In this document: positions 42,057 to 50,480 of the stretch, one piece after another
Position numbering within the stretch: position 1 is the first letter of the stretch
Layout: every line of letters begins with the position of its first letter
Origin: Sphaerisporangium album
GTDB lineage: Bacteria; Actinomycetota; Actinomycetes; Streptosporangiales; Streptosporangiaceae
Direction of reading: 5' to 3'
Length of the DNA stretch: 56,991 bases
Assembly: GCF_003323745.1 (NCBI RefSeq)
Contig: NZ_QOIL01000015.1
Coordinates: forward strand, 210,737 to 267,727
Position numbers and translations under genes: made by a program
The notes under the pieces: model-generated
The model's input: the letters and a program-made list of their open reading frames with translations, nothing else
What the model was told of the DNA's origin: nothing
Database searches by the model: none

Positions 42057-42797
42057 TCAGCTACGCCGCGTCGGGATCTCCAGCACCGTGCGGAGCTGGT
42101 ACCGGTCGGCGCGATAGGTCGACACCCCGAACTCGACGCAGACGCCGCCCGAGAACGACCGCCGCTGGAGCAGCAGCACGGCCCCGCCCCGGGGGAGCTT
42201 GAGCAGGTCGGCGTCGCCCGGATCGGCGATGCCCCCGTCGATGGTCAGCTCTCCGGCGTCCAGCACGACCCCGTGGCGCGTCTCAAGGAGCGCGTAGAGG
42301 GACCGGCCGGACAGGTCGAACGATGCCAGATCCGGCGCGAAAGATACAGGGATGTGCGCCCGTTCGATGCACAGCGGCTCCCCGTCGGCCGTCCGCAGGC
42401 GCTCGATGAAGTGGACCGCCTCGCCCGGCTGTATGCCGAGTTCGCGCGCGAGGTGCGCGCTGGCCCGGACCACCCGCCGGTCCAGGTCGCGCGAGCCGGG
42501 CTCCATGCCGCGCGCCCGCATGTCGTCGCTGAAGGACGTGAGCCGTAGCGCCATCTCGATCTTCGGACGGGCCACGAACGTGCCCTTGCCCGCGACGCGG
42601 TGGAGCCGCCCCTCGGAGACGAGGTGGTCGACCGCCTGGCGTACAGTCATGCGCGACAGGCCGAAGCGCTGGCACAGCTCCCGCTCGGAGGGGATCGCCG
42701 CCCCGATGGAAAGCTCGTTGCTCTCGATGAGGTCGAGGAGGATCTCGCGAAGCTGGAAGTACTTCGGCACGGGGCTGTCGGGGTCGATCTGGGCCAC
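42057..42797 (-). CDS. GntR/HutC-family regulator, DasR/NagR-like
   Basis: A 246-residue repressor from GTG 42797, which has GAGGAG at the right spacing; ATG 42827 is an alternative without one. The N-terminal winged helix (VPKYFQLREILLDLIES, then IPSERELCQRFGLSRMTVRQAVDHLVSEGRLHRVAGKGTFVARP) is followed by a UTRA effector domain (LTSFSDDMRARGMEPGSR, FIERLRTADGEPLCIERAHIP, VSTYRADRYQ). DasR-type proteins bind dre boxes and respond to GlcN-6-P or GlcNAc-6-P. A 22-bp palindrome with TGGTCTAG arms lies 46 bp upstream of this start, and a dre-like box lies before ptsH. It is transcribed with or just ahead of EIIC. Confidence 0.9.
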   Translation of the reverse strand: MAQIDPDSPVPKYFQLREILLDLIESNELSIGAAIPSERELCQRFGLSRMTVRQAVDHLVSEGRLHRVAGKGTFVARPKIEMALRLTSFSDDMRARGMEPGSRDLDRRVVRASAHLARELGIQPGEAVHFIERLRTADGEPLCIERAHIPVSFAPDLASFDLSGRSLYALLETRHGVVLDAGELTIDGGIADPGDADLLKLPRGGAVLLLQRRSFSGGVCVEFGVSTYRADRYQLRTVLEIPTRRS

Positions 42798-42843
42798 TAT
42801 CTCTCCTCTCGATCTCAACGTCGGCATACGTTAAAGTTTGTAC

Positions 42844-42865
42844 TGGTCTAGTCCGGACTAGACCA
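42844..42865. promoter_or_regulatory. 22-bp perfect palindrome, DasR/dre-like operator
   Basis: TGGTCTAGTCC followed directly by its exact complement. Each side is a 10-of-12 match to the dre core TGGTCTAGACCA. It sits between the divergent GntR and SIS-domain genes, so it can control both. Confidence 0.72.
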
Positions 42866-42952
42866 CAAGCCAGAAATAAGTGTCAACGTACGGACCGGCG
42901 ACGGATCGATAACGGCCCGATCTCGCCCTCCGAAGCTGAAGGACGGGCACGG

Positions 42953-43987
42953 ATGACGACCAAGATGCGCAGCGAGATAGCCGAGCAGCCGGCCGCCCTG
43001 CGAGCCACCCTCGACGCCCTGCTTCCCAGGGTCGACGAGGTCAAGGGCCTCGCCGGCGGCGCGCGGCAGCTCGTCTTCATCGCCAGGGGCACCTCCGACA
43101 ACGCCGCCGTGTACGGCCGCTACCTGATCGAGGCGCACGCCGGACGGCTGTCCTCGCTCGCCGCCCCCTCCATCGCGACCACCTACAAGCGCAAGCTCGA
43201 CCTCGGCGGCGTGCTCGCCGTCGCGCTGTCCCAGTCGGGCAGGACCGAGGAGATCGTCGAGACGCTGGCCTGGGCCAAGGACTGCGGCGCCTCCACCGTG
43301 GCGATCACCAACGGCGGCGAGGAGTCCCCGCTCGCCCAGGCCGCCGACCTGGCGCTGTGCACCGTCGCGGGCGAAGAGAAGGCCGTCCCCGCCACCAAGA
43401 CCTACACCACCCAGCTCGCCGCCCTCGCCGTGCTGGCGCTCGGGCTCGGCGCCGACGTCGACGCCGACGACCTCCAGCGCGTGCCGGACGCCGTCGAGGC
43501 GCTCATCGCCGACCCCGGCGACCTGGACGCGGTCGTGGACGGGCTGGCCGAGGTCTCCGGCGTCGTCGTCTCCGGCCGGGGCATGGCCTTCTCGACCGCG
43601 CTGGAGACGGCCCTGAAGCTCAAGGAGGCCTGCTACCTGCACGCCATGGGCCTGTCGTACGCCGACCTGCTGCACGGGCCGATCGCCGTCGTGGACGAGA
43701 GCACTCCCGCGCTGCTGATCGCGGCCGGCGAGGGGCCGACATTGCAGGGCACGGTCGCGCTCGCGCGGCGGGTGACCGGCGCTGGAGCGTCCGCGTTCGG
43801 CGTCGGCGGCGGGGACGAGCTCGCCGCCGCCTCCACCGCGGCGCTCAACGGGCCCGCGCTGCCCGAGTGGGTGGCCCCCATGGGGTTGATCATCCCCGGC
43901 CAGCTCGTGACCGAGGCGCTCGCGCGCCGTCGCGGCATCGACCCGGACTCCCCGCGGGGCCTCAACAAGGTGACGCAGACCGATTAG
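42953..43987 (+). CDS. Double SIS-domain protein, probable glucosamine-6-phosphate deaminase (NagB-II type)
   Basis: A 344-residue cytosolic protein with AAGGACG before the ATG. It starts with the MRSEIAEQPAALRATLDALLP helix of the family. SIS domain 1 (about 35-165) has ARGTSDNAAVYGRYLIE and the phosphosugar loop SQSGRTEEIVET; SIS domain 2 (about 200-330) has SGRGMAFSTALETALKLKEACYLHAMGLSYADLLHGPIA. It lacks the glutaminase domain of GlmS. Members of this group convert GlcN-6-P to fructose-6-P and ammonia. The PTS neighbours and dre-like operator support that role; an isomerase for another amino sugar cannot be ruled out. Confidence 0.84.
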   Translation: MTTKMRSEIAEQPAALRATLDALLPRVDEVKGLAGGARQLVFIARGTSDNAAVYGRYLIEAHAGRLSSLAAPSIATTYKRKLDLGGVLAVALSQSGRTEEIVETLAWAKDCGASTVAITNGGEESPLAQAADLALCTVAGEEKAVPATKTYTTQLAALAVLALGLGADVDADDLQRVPDAVEALIADPGDLDAVVDGLAEVSGVVVSGRGMAFSTALETALKLKEACYLHAMGLSYADLLHGPIAVVDESTPALLIAAGEGPTLQGTVALARRVTGAGASAFGVGGGDELAAASTAALNGPALPEWVAPMGLIIPGQLVTEALARRRGIDPDSPRGLNKVTQTD

Positions 43988-44027
43988 CGTCACTAGCGTT
44001 GCCCCGGGCGTATCGAGGAGGTCCGAA

Positions 44028-44264
44028 ATGGCGGCAGACGCGAGTGCGATCATCGCCGGGCTCGGGGGAGCCGACAACATCATCGACATCGAACCCTGCA
44101 TCACGCGCCTGCGCACCGAGGTTCGCGACGCCTCCAAGGTCGACCACGCCGCCCTGCGGGCCGCGGGCGCCCACGGAGTGATGGCGGCGGGCAACGTCGT
44201 GCAGGTGGTGGTGGGCCCCGACGCGGACACCATCGCCTCCGACATCGACGATCTCATCGCCTGA
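44028..44264 (+). CDS. PTS EIIB component, glucose/GlcNAc type
   Basis: A 78-residue cytosolic phosphocarrier with GAGGAGG before the ATG. IIAGLGGADNIIDIEPCITRLRTEVRD contains the phospho-cysteine C24 in the CITRLR motif. The C-terminus AAGNVVQVVVGPDADTIASDIDDL matches the domain end, so the gene is complete. It passes phosphate from EIIA to the sugar bound by EIIC (40691-42025). A 40-bp gap separates it from the SIS gene, and a hairpin follows. Confidence 0.93.
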   Translation: MAADASAIIAGLGGADNIIDIEPCITRLRTEVRDASKVDHAALRAAGAHGVMAAGNVVQVVVGPDADTIASDIDDLIA

Positions 44265-44266
44265 GG

Positions 44267-44292
44267 GGGCGGCCTCTCGTCGGAGGCCGCCC
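44267..44292 (+). terminator. Perfect 10-bp hairpin between EIIB and EIIA genes
   Basis: GGGCGGCCTC and its complement around a 6-nt loop start 3 bp after the EIIB stop. It may be a partial terminator or a processing site within the operon. Confidence 0.55.
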
Positions 44293-44348
44293 GGACCGCC
44301 TGGAATCGCCTGAACCCCACCGCCGGGACGCCGGAAGGTGAACCTGCC

Positions 44349-44798
44349 ATGACCACTGTCCTCGCCCCTGTGGCGGGTCGTGTCGTGGGGCTTGCCGCCG
44401 TGCCCGATCCGGTGTTCGCCGAAGGCCTGGTCGGGCTCGGCACCGCCATCGACCCGGCCAGGGAGCCGGGCACGGCGGTCGCCCCGATCGACGGCACGAT
44501 CGTCAAGCTCCACCCGCACGCCTACGTGATCGTGGGCGACGACGGCCGGGGAGTGCTGGTGCACCTCGGCATCGACACGGTGGAGCTGCGGGGCGAGGGG
44601 TTCCGCGTCCTGGCCGCGGAGGGGGAGCGGGTGCGCGCCGGGCGGCCCGTCGTCGCCTGGGATCCCGCCCTGGTCGAGGCGGGCGGCAGGTCCCCGATGT
44701 GCCCGGTGGTGGCCCTGGACGCCCTGCCGGGCACCGTCGGCGCCCTCGTCCCCTCCGGGGCCGTCCGGGCGGGTGACGGGCTCTTCCTGTGGCACTGA
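44349..44798 (+). CDS. crr: PTS EIIA component, glucose type (Crr-like)
   Basis: A 149-residue phosphocarrier. VLAPVAGRVVGLAAVPDPVFAEGLVGLGTAIDP is the standard opening. H57 (LHPHAYVI) and the phospho-acceptor H72 (VLVHLGIDTVEL) keep the 15-residue spacing of EIIA-Glc. It receives phosphate from HPr and passes it to EIIB. In actinomycetes it can also signal carbon state. A hairpin separates it from EIIB; a 112-bp gap leads to the HAD gene. Confidence 0.94.
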   Translation: MTTVLAPVAGRVVGLAAVPDPVFAEGLVGLGTAIDPAREPGTAVAPIDGTIVKLHPHAYVIVGDDGRGVLVHLGIDTVELRGEGFRVLAAEGERVRAGRPVVAWDPALVEAGGRSPMCPVVALDALPGTVGALVPSGAVRAGDGLFLWH

Positions 44799-44910
44799 GG
44801 CCCTGGGAGCGGTGCTCCGCCGGGGCCGGGGAAATCCCGGGAGCTCCGGACATGTTGGATGGGCAGACAGTGGAGCGTTGAAAACTGGACCAAAGGGGAG
44901 TGACGGGCGG

Positions 44911-45567
44911 GTGGGAGCGAAGGCCGCGTTGTTCGACCTGGACGGCACCTTGATCGACAGTGAGCGCCGGAGTCTGGTGCTGTGGGGCCTTCTGCTGACC
45001 AACCACGGAGTGGACCACGACGAGACCCTGCTCAGGGAGTTCATGGGCCGCAGGGGGCCCGACGTGCTCGCCGAGAAGGCCACGCTCTTCCCCGGCAGGC
45101 GCGTCGAGGACCTGCTGGCCGAGCTGATCTCCTACCTGGACCGGCCGGGGCTTCCCGAGATCAGCCCGGTGCCGGGCGCCGCCGACCTGATCCGGCGGAT
45201 CGACGGCCACGGCCTGCCCGTGGTGCTCGTCACCTCGGCGCACCGGTGGTGGGCCGAGAGCTGCCTGGAGCTCGTCGGGGTCGGCGACGTGGTCCGGACC
45301 ATCGTCTCCGCCGAGGACGTCACGGTCGGGAAGCCGGATCCGTCCGGTTTTCTCCTGGGCGCCCGCGCCGCGGGCGTCCGTCCGGGGGAGTGCGTGGCCT
45401 TCGAGGATTCGCTGGCGGGGATCGCGGCGGCCAAGGCGGCGGGTATGACCTGTGTCGGGGTCGCCACGACGCACCACGCGAGCGAGCTGTCCGCGGCCGA
45501 TCTCGTGGTGTCCGACCTGGCGGGGGTGGACTGGCCGCTACCGCTGTACGGCGATTTCCCGGTATAA
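44911..45567 (+). CDS. HAD hydrolase, phosphatase subfamily IA (sugar-phosphatase-like)
   Basis: A 218-residue protein from GTG 44911 (AGGGGAG upstream), placing the motif I FDLDGTLID at residues 8-16. D9 and D11 are the nucleophile and acid. TSAHRWW is motif II, K in VGKPDPSGF motif III, and FEDSLAGIAAAKAAGM motif IV. The helical cap between motifs I and II fits subfamily IA (phosphoglycolate phosphatase, beta-phosphoglucomutase and sugar phosphatases). It lies between EIIA and HPr genes, so it may remove excess sugar phosphate. The true substrate is not clear. Confidence 0.87.
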   Translation: MGAKAALFDLDGTLIDSERRSLVLWGLLLTNHGVDHDETLLREFMGRRGPDVLAEKATLFPGRRVEDLLAELISYLDRPGLPEISPVPGAADLIRRIDGHGLPVVLVTSAHRWWAESCLELVGVGDVVRTIVSAEDVTVGKPDPSGFLLGARAAGVRPGECVAFEDSLAGIAAAKAAGMTCVGVATTHHASELSAADLVVSDLAGVDWPLPLYGDFPV

Positions 45568-45595
45568 CCCGCTGTCCGTAGCCCAATTTCGAGCG

Positions 45596-45611
45596 GGTGG
45601 TCTGGACCGCC
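45596..45611. promoter_or_regulatory. dre-like box GGTGGTCTGGACCGCC before ptsH
   Basis: Arms GGTGGTC/GACCGCC, with TGGTCTGGACCG matching 10 of 12 bases of the dre core. It lies 16 bp before the ptsH start, close to the ribosome site. DasR controls ptsH in Streptomyces, so the position is consistent. Confidence 0.6.
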
Positions 45612-45627
45612 CCGCCAAGGAGGAATC

Positions 45628-45885
45628 GTGCCCGAGCGCAAGGTCATCGTGGAGTCGCAGGTGGGGCTGCACGCCCGGCCCGCCGCGACGTTCGTGCAGA
45701 CCGCCGCCAAGGCCCCCATCGACGTCACCGTCGCCAAACCGGGCGGCTCGCCGGTGAGCGCCAAGAGCATCCTGTCCATTTTGGCGCTCGACGTCCGGCA
45801 TGGGGAGGCGATCGTGATCCACGCCGAGGGGGAGGGCGCCGACCGGCTCCTGGACGAGCTGGTCGCCATCGTCTCGGCCCCCTGA
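45628..45885 (+). CDS. ptsH: Phosphocarrier protein HPr
   Basis: An 85-residue protein with a near-ideal AAGGAGGAATC before GTG 45628. The phospho-histidine H15 is in GLHARPAATFV. Ser 44-48 (SAKSILSILALDV) covers the regulatory-serine region seen in HPr. It takes phosphate from EI and gives it to EIIA. It shares the locus with all its partners, unlike the scattered pts genes of Streptomyces. Confidence 0.95.
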   Translation: MPERKVIVESQVGLHARPAATFVQTAAKAPIDVTVAKPGGSPVSAKSILSILALDVRHGEAIVIHAEGEGADRLLDELVAIVSAP

Positions 45886-45993
45886 GACCCCGCCGTCGGT
45901 GCGCCCGGCCGTGTCTGAGACCGTGTGCTGCGACCGTCCGGCGAAGACGGTCTTCTGGTTCTTCCGAGAGTTCTTGAAAGTGCGGTCAGGGTG

Positions 45994-47670
45994 ATGGAAA
46001 GGCTGACGGGAGCGGGGGTCAGCCCCGGCGCCGGGTACGGGCCCGCGTACGTCATGGGCGGCGCCGTGCCGGAACCCGCCGCCGGGTCGCGGCACGACGA
46101 CGACCCGGTGGGGGAGACGGCGCGGGCCGAGGCCGCCGTCGAGCGGGTCGCGGTCGAGCTGGAGGCCAGGGGCGAGGCCGTGGGCGGCGACGCGCAGGAC
46201 GTGCTCGCGACGCAGGCCATGATCGCCCGGGATCCGGCGCTCTCCGCCGACGTGGCCGCGCTGATCGACGCCGGGACGTCCGCCGAGCGCGCCGTGTACG
46301 AGGCCTTCATGCGTTATCGGGATGTCCTGTCCGAGATCGGCGGGTACCTCGGCGGGCGGGTCACGGACCTGGACGACATCCGCGACCGCGTGATCGCTGA
46401 GTTGACCGGCGTGCCCATGCCCGGCCTGCCCTCCGGCGACCCGTCCGAGCCGTACGTGCTGGTCGCCCGCGACCTCGCGCCCGCCGACACCGCCCTGCTG
46501 TCCCCCGAGATCGTCGCCGCGTTCGTGACCGAGGCGGGCGGCCCCACCAGCCACACCGCGATCCTGGCCCGCGCCATGGGCGTGCCCGCCGTGGTCGCCT
46601 GCGCGGGCGCGGGCACGATCGTCAACGGCACGTACGTGCTGGTCGACGGCACCACCGGGATGGTCGGCCTCGTCCCCTCCGAGGAGGAGGTCGCGGCGAC
46701 CCTCCACGTGGCCAAGGAGCGCGAGGCCATCCTCGCCGCCTCCTCCGGCGGCCCCGGCGCCACGTCCGACGGGCGCCCCGTCGCCCTGCTGGCCAACATC
46801 GGCGGGCCGCGCGACATGCGGGCCGCGCTGCGGTACGGCGCCGAGGGCGTCGGGCTCTACCGCACCGAGTTCCTGTTCCTGGACCGCGAGGACGCGCCGT
46901 CCGAAGAGGAGCAGATGGCCGCGTACCGGGAGGTCCTGACGGCCTTCCCGGGCGCTCCGGTGACCGTGCGCGTCCTGGACGCGGGGGCCGACAAGCCGCT
47001 GGGCTTCCTGCCCGCGCCGGGGCACGAGCCCAACCCGGCCCTCGGCGAGCGCGGGCTGCGCATCCTGCGGGCCTACCCCGACGTCATGATGGGCCAGTTG
47101 CGCGCCCTGGCCCGGGCCGCCGAGGGCACCTCGGCGCGGCTGCACGTCATGGCCCCCATGGTCGCGGACGCGCAGGAGGCCGCCTGGTTCGCCGGGGCCT
47201 GCGAGGAGGCCGGGCTCACGTCCGCGGGCGTCATGATCGAGATCCCCGCCGCGGCGCTGCGGGCCGCCGAGCTGGCCTCGGTCGTGGACTTCTTCTCGGT
47301 CGGCACCAACGACCTCGCCCAGTACACCCTGGCCGCCGACCGTGAGGTCGGGGGGCTCACGCGGTTCCAGGACCCCTGGCAGCCCGTCCTGCTCGACCTG
47401 GTCGCCATGGCGGCCTCGGCGGGCGTGCCGTGCGGAGTCTGCGGGGAGGCGGGCTCGGACCCGGCGCTGGCGTGCGTGCTGGCCGGCCTCGGGGTGACGT
47501 CCCTCTCGATGGGCGCGCCCGCCCTGCCCTGGGCACGCGCGGCCCTCGCCCGCCACACCCTCGCCCAGTGCCAGGCCGCCGCCACCGCCGCCCGCGCCGC
47601 CCGCAGCGCTGAAGACGCCCGCGCCGCCGCCCGCGCCCACCTCCCCGGCCTGGCCCAGCTCTCCGTCTGA
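45994..47670 (+). CDS. ptsI: Phosphoenolpyruvate-protein phosphotransferase (EI)
   Basis: A 558-residue enzyme that phosphorylates HPr from PEP. ATG 45994 gives MERLTGAGVSPGAGYGPAYV, matching the family start; upstream in-frame starts lie in non-family sequence. The phospho-histidine H187 is in GGPTSHTAILARAMGVPAVV. The PEP-binding domain has GAEGVGLYRTEFLFLDR, APMVADAQEAAWF and SVGTNDLAQYTLAADR, with CGEAGSDP near the end. The gap after ptsH (108 bp) is wide enough for its own promoter; a TGAGACCG half-site there is only weakly dre-like. Confidence 0.95.
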   Translation: MERLTGAGVSPGAGYGPAYVMGGAVPEPAAGSRHDDDPVGETARAEAAVERVAVELEARGEAVGGDAQDVLATQAMIARDPALSADVAALIDAGTSAERAVYEAFMRYRDVLSEIGGYLGGRVTDLDDIRDRVIAELTGVPMPGLPSGDPSEPYVLVARDLAPADTALLSPEIVAAFVTEAGGPTSHTAILARAMGVPAVVACAGAGTIVNGTYVLVDGTTGMVGLVPSEEEVAATLHVAKEREAILAASSGGPGATSDGRPVALLANIGGPRDMRAALRYGAEGVGLYRTEFLFLDREDAPSEEEQMAAYREVLTAFPGAPVTVRVLDAGADKPLGFLPAPGHEPNPALGERGLRILRAYPDVMMGQLRALARAAEGTSARLHVMAPMVADAQEAAWFAGACEEAGLTSAGVMIEIPAAALRAAELASVVDFFSVGTNDLAQYTLAADREVGGLTRFQDPWQPVLLDLVAMAASAGVPCGVCGEAGSDPALACVLAGLGVTSLSMGAPALPWARAALARHTLAQCQAAATAARAARSAEDARAAARAHLPGLAQLSV

Positions 47671-47747
47671 CGGCACGCGGCTCGCTGTCGGGCGTTTCGC
47701 GCGGACCCGAGGTTCGGGCAGATCCGACCCTCTCGATTCGCTCACGT

Positions 47748-47764
47748 GTTCGCACTGAGCGAAC
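47748..47764. promoter_or_regulatory. Palindrome GTTCGC-ACTGA-GCGAAC upstream of the GH3 gene
   Basis: Perfect 6-bp arms with a 5-bp spacer, about 80 bp before the GH3 start. Candidate operator, no named regulator. TACGGT (47831-47836) 7 bp before the ATG could be the -10 of a leaderless mRNA. Confidence 0.35.
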
Positions 47765-47843
47765 TGGTGATTGGCGGAGGTATGTGGGCTCGTAGGTCAA
47801 ATGCCGGGAGCGGTTAGGTCAAGGCGCGGATACGGTTGACGGC

Positions 47844-49586
47844 ATGGCTGGACCTCTGCGCCTGGTTGCGCTCCTGGTGATCGCGATGGTGACGGCCGCG
47901 TGCGCCGGCGCCGGCCCGCAGGCGTCCTCGCCGCCCTCCACCACCGCTCCTCCTTCGTCGCCCGCCGGCACCCCGCCCGCGAGCCCGTCCCCGGACGCGC
48001 CCCCGGCTTCGAGCGCGGCCCCGAGCCCGGCTGTGTCGTCCGCGCTGGCCGCGATGAGCGTCGAGGACAAGGTTGGGCAGTTGTTCATGCCCGTCCTGTA
48101 CGGCTCGCGCGCGAACGGCGCCGGGGCCGAGAACAAGGCCCGGTTCGGCGTCGGCAGCCCCGCCGAGGTCGTCGAGAGATACCGCCCCGGCGGGGTGATC
48201 CTCTTCCCGTGGGCGGGCAACGTCGAGGACGTCCCGCAGGTGGTCGGGCTCACCAACGGCCTGCAGAAGGCGTCGAAGATCCCCCTGATCATCGGCGCCG
48301 ACCAGGAGAACGGCGTCGTCTCACGGCTGAGCCCGCTGGTCACCGACGTGCCGGGCAGCATGGCCATCGGCGCGACCCGCGACCCGGCCTCCGCGCGCGC
48401 CGCCGCCCGGGTGACCGGCGAAGAGCTGCGCGCGGTCGGCATCAACGTGGACTTCGCGCCGGTCGCCGACGTCAACGTCAACCCCGCGAACCCGGTGATC
48501 GGGGCGCGGTCGTACGGCTCCGATCCCGGGCGGGTGGCCGAAATGGTCGGCGCCGCAGTGGAGGGTTTCCACGACGCCGGGGTCGGCGCGGCCGCCAAGC
48601 ACTTTCCCGGGCACGGCGACACCAAGGCCGACAGCCACACCGGCCTGCCGGTGATCCGCCACTCGCGGTCGCAGTGGCAGAAGCTGGACGCGCCGCCGTT
48701 CGAGGAGGCCGCGCGGCGCGGCGTCGACATCGTCATGTCCGCGCACGTCGTGATGCCGGAGCTCGACCCCTCGGGCGATCCGGCCACGCTGTCCAAGCCC
48801 ATCCTCACCGGCCTGCTGCGCGACGAGATCGGCTATGACGGCGTGGTGTGCACCGACGCGCTCGACATGGCCGCCGTGCGCGAGAAGTACGGCGACGCCG
48901 AGGTCGCCGTGCGGGCGATCCTCGCGGGGGTGGACCTGCTGCTCATGCCCCCCGATTTCCGTGCGGCGTACGGGGCGGTGTTGGCCGCGGTGAAGTCCGG
49001 CCGCATCCCGGCCGACCGCCTGGACCGGTCGGTGACCCGCCTGCTGGAGCTGAAGGAATCGCGCGGCATCCTGTCCGCCCCTGCGGCCGACGCGGAGAAC
49101 GCCGCCGGCGTCCTGCGCTCCAAAAAGCACCGCGAGACCGTCCAGGGCATCGCCGACCGGTCGGTGACGCCGGTCAAGGGCGCCGACGGGCTCCCCGTGA
49201 AGGGTGACGTGCTGGTCACGGGCCCGGCGGGCAAGCGCCTGGCGAGCATGCTGGACGACGCGTCGGCCGCATCCACAGGGGACACCCCGACGGAGTCCGA
49301 GATCGCGCGCGCCCGGTCGGCCGCCGCCAGGGCCGACACCGTGATCGTCACCACCGAGGACGCCGGGCCCGCCCAGACCAAGTTGCTCGCTGCCATGGCG
49401 GGCACCGGCAAGACGGTCGTCGTGGTGTCCATGGGCGCGCCGTACGAGCTGAAGCGGTTACGCGGCTACGACACCGCGCTCGCGGTCTACTCGGACGGCG
49501 ACGCCTCGCTGAGGGCCGCCGCCAAGGCCCTGAGCGGCGCGCTGACCCCCGAGGGAGTGCTTCCGGTGGGGCTGGACGACCGCTAG
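47844..49586 (+). CDS. GH3 family beta-N-acetylhexosaminidase lipoprotein (NagZ-like)
   Basis: A 580-residue lipoprotein (lipobox VTAAC, C20) with a Ser/Pro linker to residue 65. The catalytic barrel begins MSVEDKVGQLFMPVLYG. The NagZ motif KHFPGHGDTKADSH contains the D263/H265 dyad that replaces the usual acid/base, and nucleophile D338 lies in VCTDALDM. A smaller C-terminal domain (about 430-580) is present, as in Gram-positive NagZ. It would release GlcNAc from cell-wall or chitin fragments outside the membrane, feeding the PTS genes just upstream. Confidence 0.9.
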   Translation: MAGPLRLVALLVIAMVTAACAGAGPQASSPPSTTAPPSSPAGTPPASPSPDAPPASSAAPSPAVSSALAAMSVEDKVGQLFMPVLYGSRANGAGAENKARFGVGSPAEVVERYRPGGVILFPWAGNVEDVPQVVGLTNGLQKASKIPLIIGADQENGVVSRLSPLVTDVPGSMAIGATRDPASARAAARVTGEELRAVGINVDFAPVADVNVNPANPVIGARSYGSDPGRVAEMVGAAVEGFHDAGVGAAAKHFPGHGDTKADSHTGLPVIRHSRSQWQKLDAPPFEEAARRGVDIVMSAHVVMPELDPSGDPATLSKPILTGLLRDEIGYDGVVCTDALDMAAVREKYGDAEVAVRAILAGVDLLLMPPDFRAAYGAVLAAVKSGRIPADRLDRSVTRLLELKESRGILSAPAADAENAAGVLRSKKHRETVQGIADRSVTPVKGADGLPVKGDVLVTGPAGKRLASMLDDASAASTGDTPTESEIARARSAAARADTVIVTTEDAGPAQTKLLAAMAGTGKTVVVVSMGAPYELKRLRGYDTALAVYSDGDASLRAAAKALSGALTPEGVLPVGLDDR

Positions 49587-49637
49587 CGACATGGCGCGTC
49601 TTACTCTGAAAGGCCGAGCTGGACATAGGGAGCAGAT

Positions 49638-50288
49638 GTGGTGAAAGGTGTGCTGATCGACTGGGGTGGGGTCCTCACCACGGGCCTCCACGAGGCGATC
49701 ACCGAGTGGCTCACCGCCGACGGCATCGATGCGGCGCACTACCGCGACCTGATGCGCGACCTGGTCGCCCACGCGTACGAGGGCGGGGCCGACGGCGAGA
49801 ATCCCATCCACGCGCTGGAGCGGGGGGAGGTCGACGCGGCGACGTTCGAGCGCGACCTCGCCGCCCGGCTGCTCACGCTGGACGGTGGGCCGCCGGTCGC
49901 CGAGGGGCTGCTCGCGCGGATGTTCGCGGGCTTCCGCCCGGTCGAGCCGATGTACGAGATGCTGCGCGCCGCCCGTGCCTCCGGGGTCGCCACCTGCCTC
50001 GTCTCCAACTCCTGGGGCGACCACTACCTCAGGGACGGGTGGGACGTCTGCTTCGACGCGGTCGTCATCTCGGGCGAGGTCGGCATGCGCAAGCCCGAGC
50101 CGCGCATCTTCCACCACGCCCTCGGCCTGGTGGGCCTGTCCCCGGGGGACTGCGTCTTCATCGACGACATCGAGGCCAACATCATCGCCGCCCGCGCCCT
50201 CGGCATGATCGGCTTACACCACCGCGACCCGGACGCCACCATCACAACCCTGGAAACCCTCAGCCGCCTGAAACTCAGACTCGACTGA
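49638..50288 (+). CDS. HAD-like hydrolase, motif I DWGGV
   Basis: A 216-residue protein from GTG 49638 (GGGAGC upstream). Motif I reads IDWGGVLT: nucleophile D8 is kept but the second Asp is Gly. CLVSNSW is motif II, MRKPEPRIFHHAL motif III and VFIDDIEANIIAARALGM motif IV. The D-x-G-G-V pattern is known in epoxide-hydrolase-like and YihX-like HAD proteins. Substrate unknown. A hairpin follows immediately. Confidence 0.85.
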   Translation: MVKGVLIDWGGVLTTGLHEAITEWLTADGIDAAHYRDLMRDLVAHAYEGGADGENPIHALERGEVDAATFERDLAARLLTLDGGPPVAEGLLARMFAGFRPVEPMYEMLRAARASGVATCLVSNSWGDHYLRDGWDVCFDAVVISGEVGMRKPEPRIFHHALGLVGLSPGDCVFIDDIEANIIAARALGMIGLHHRDPDATITTLETLSRLKLRLD

Positions 50289-50311
50289 CGCGGCCACCAC
50301 CCCCGGCCGCG
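50289..50311 (+). terminator. Hairpin directly after the DWGGV HAD gene
   Basis: CGCGGCC and its complement around a 9-nt loop, starting one base after the stop. Confidence 0.6.
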
Positions 50312-50480
50312 ACGTCCGCACGTCGCACCTCGCCCCATGGGCCGCACCCGTGCCGACCCACCGGTTCCGCGCGCAGAGTCACATACGGGGGTGCTGCCAC
50401 ATCCGTGGGCGGCCGGCCGGTCCCGCCGTGGTAGCCGCAATTGTCGTGGTGGGTCGGACGTACGGCAGCCGCCGAAGTGC

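Noticed and set aside
45900..45925. dre-like sequence TGTCTGAGACCG before ptsI
   Set aside because: Only the right half fits the dre core; the left half is shifted by one base.
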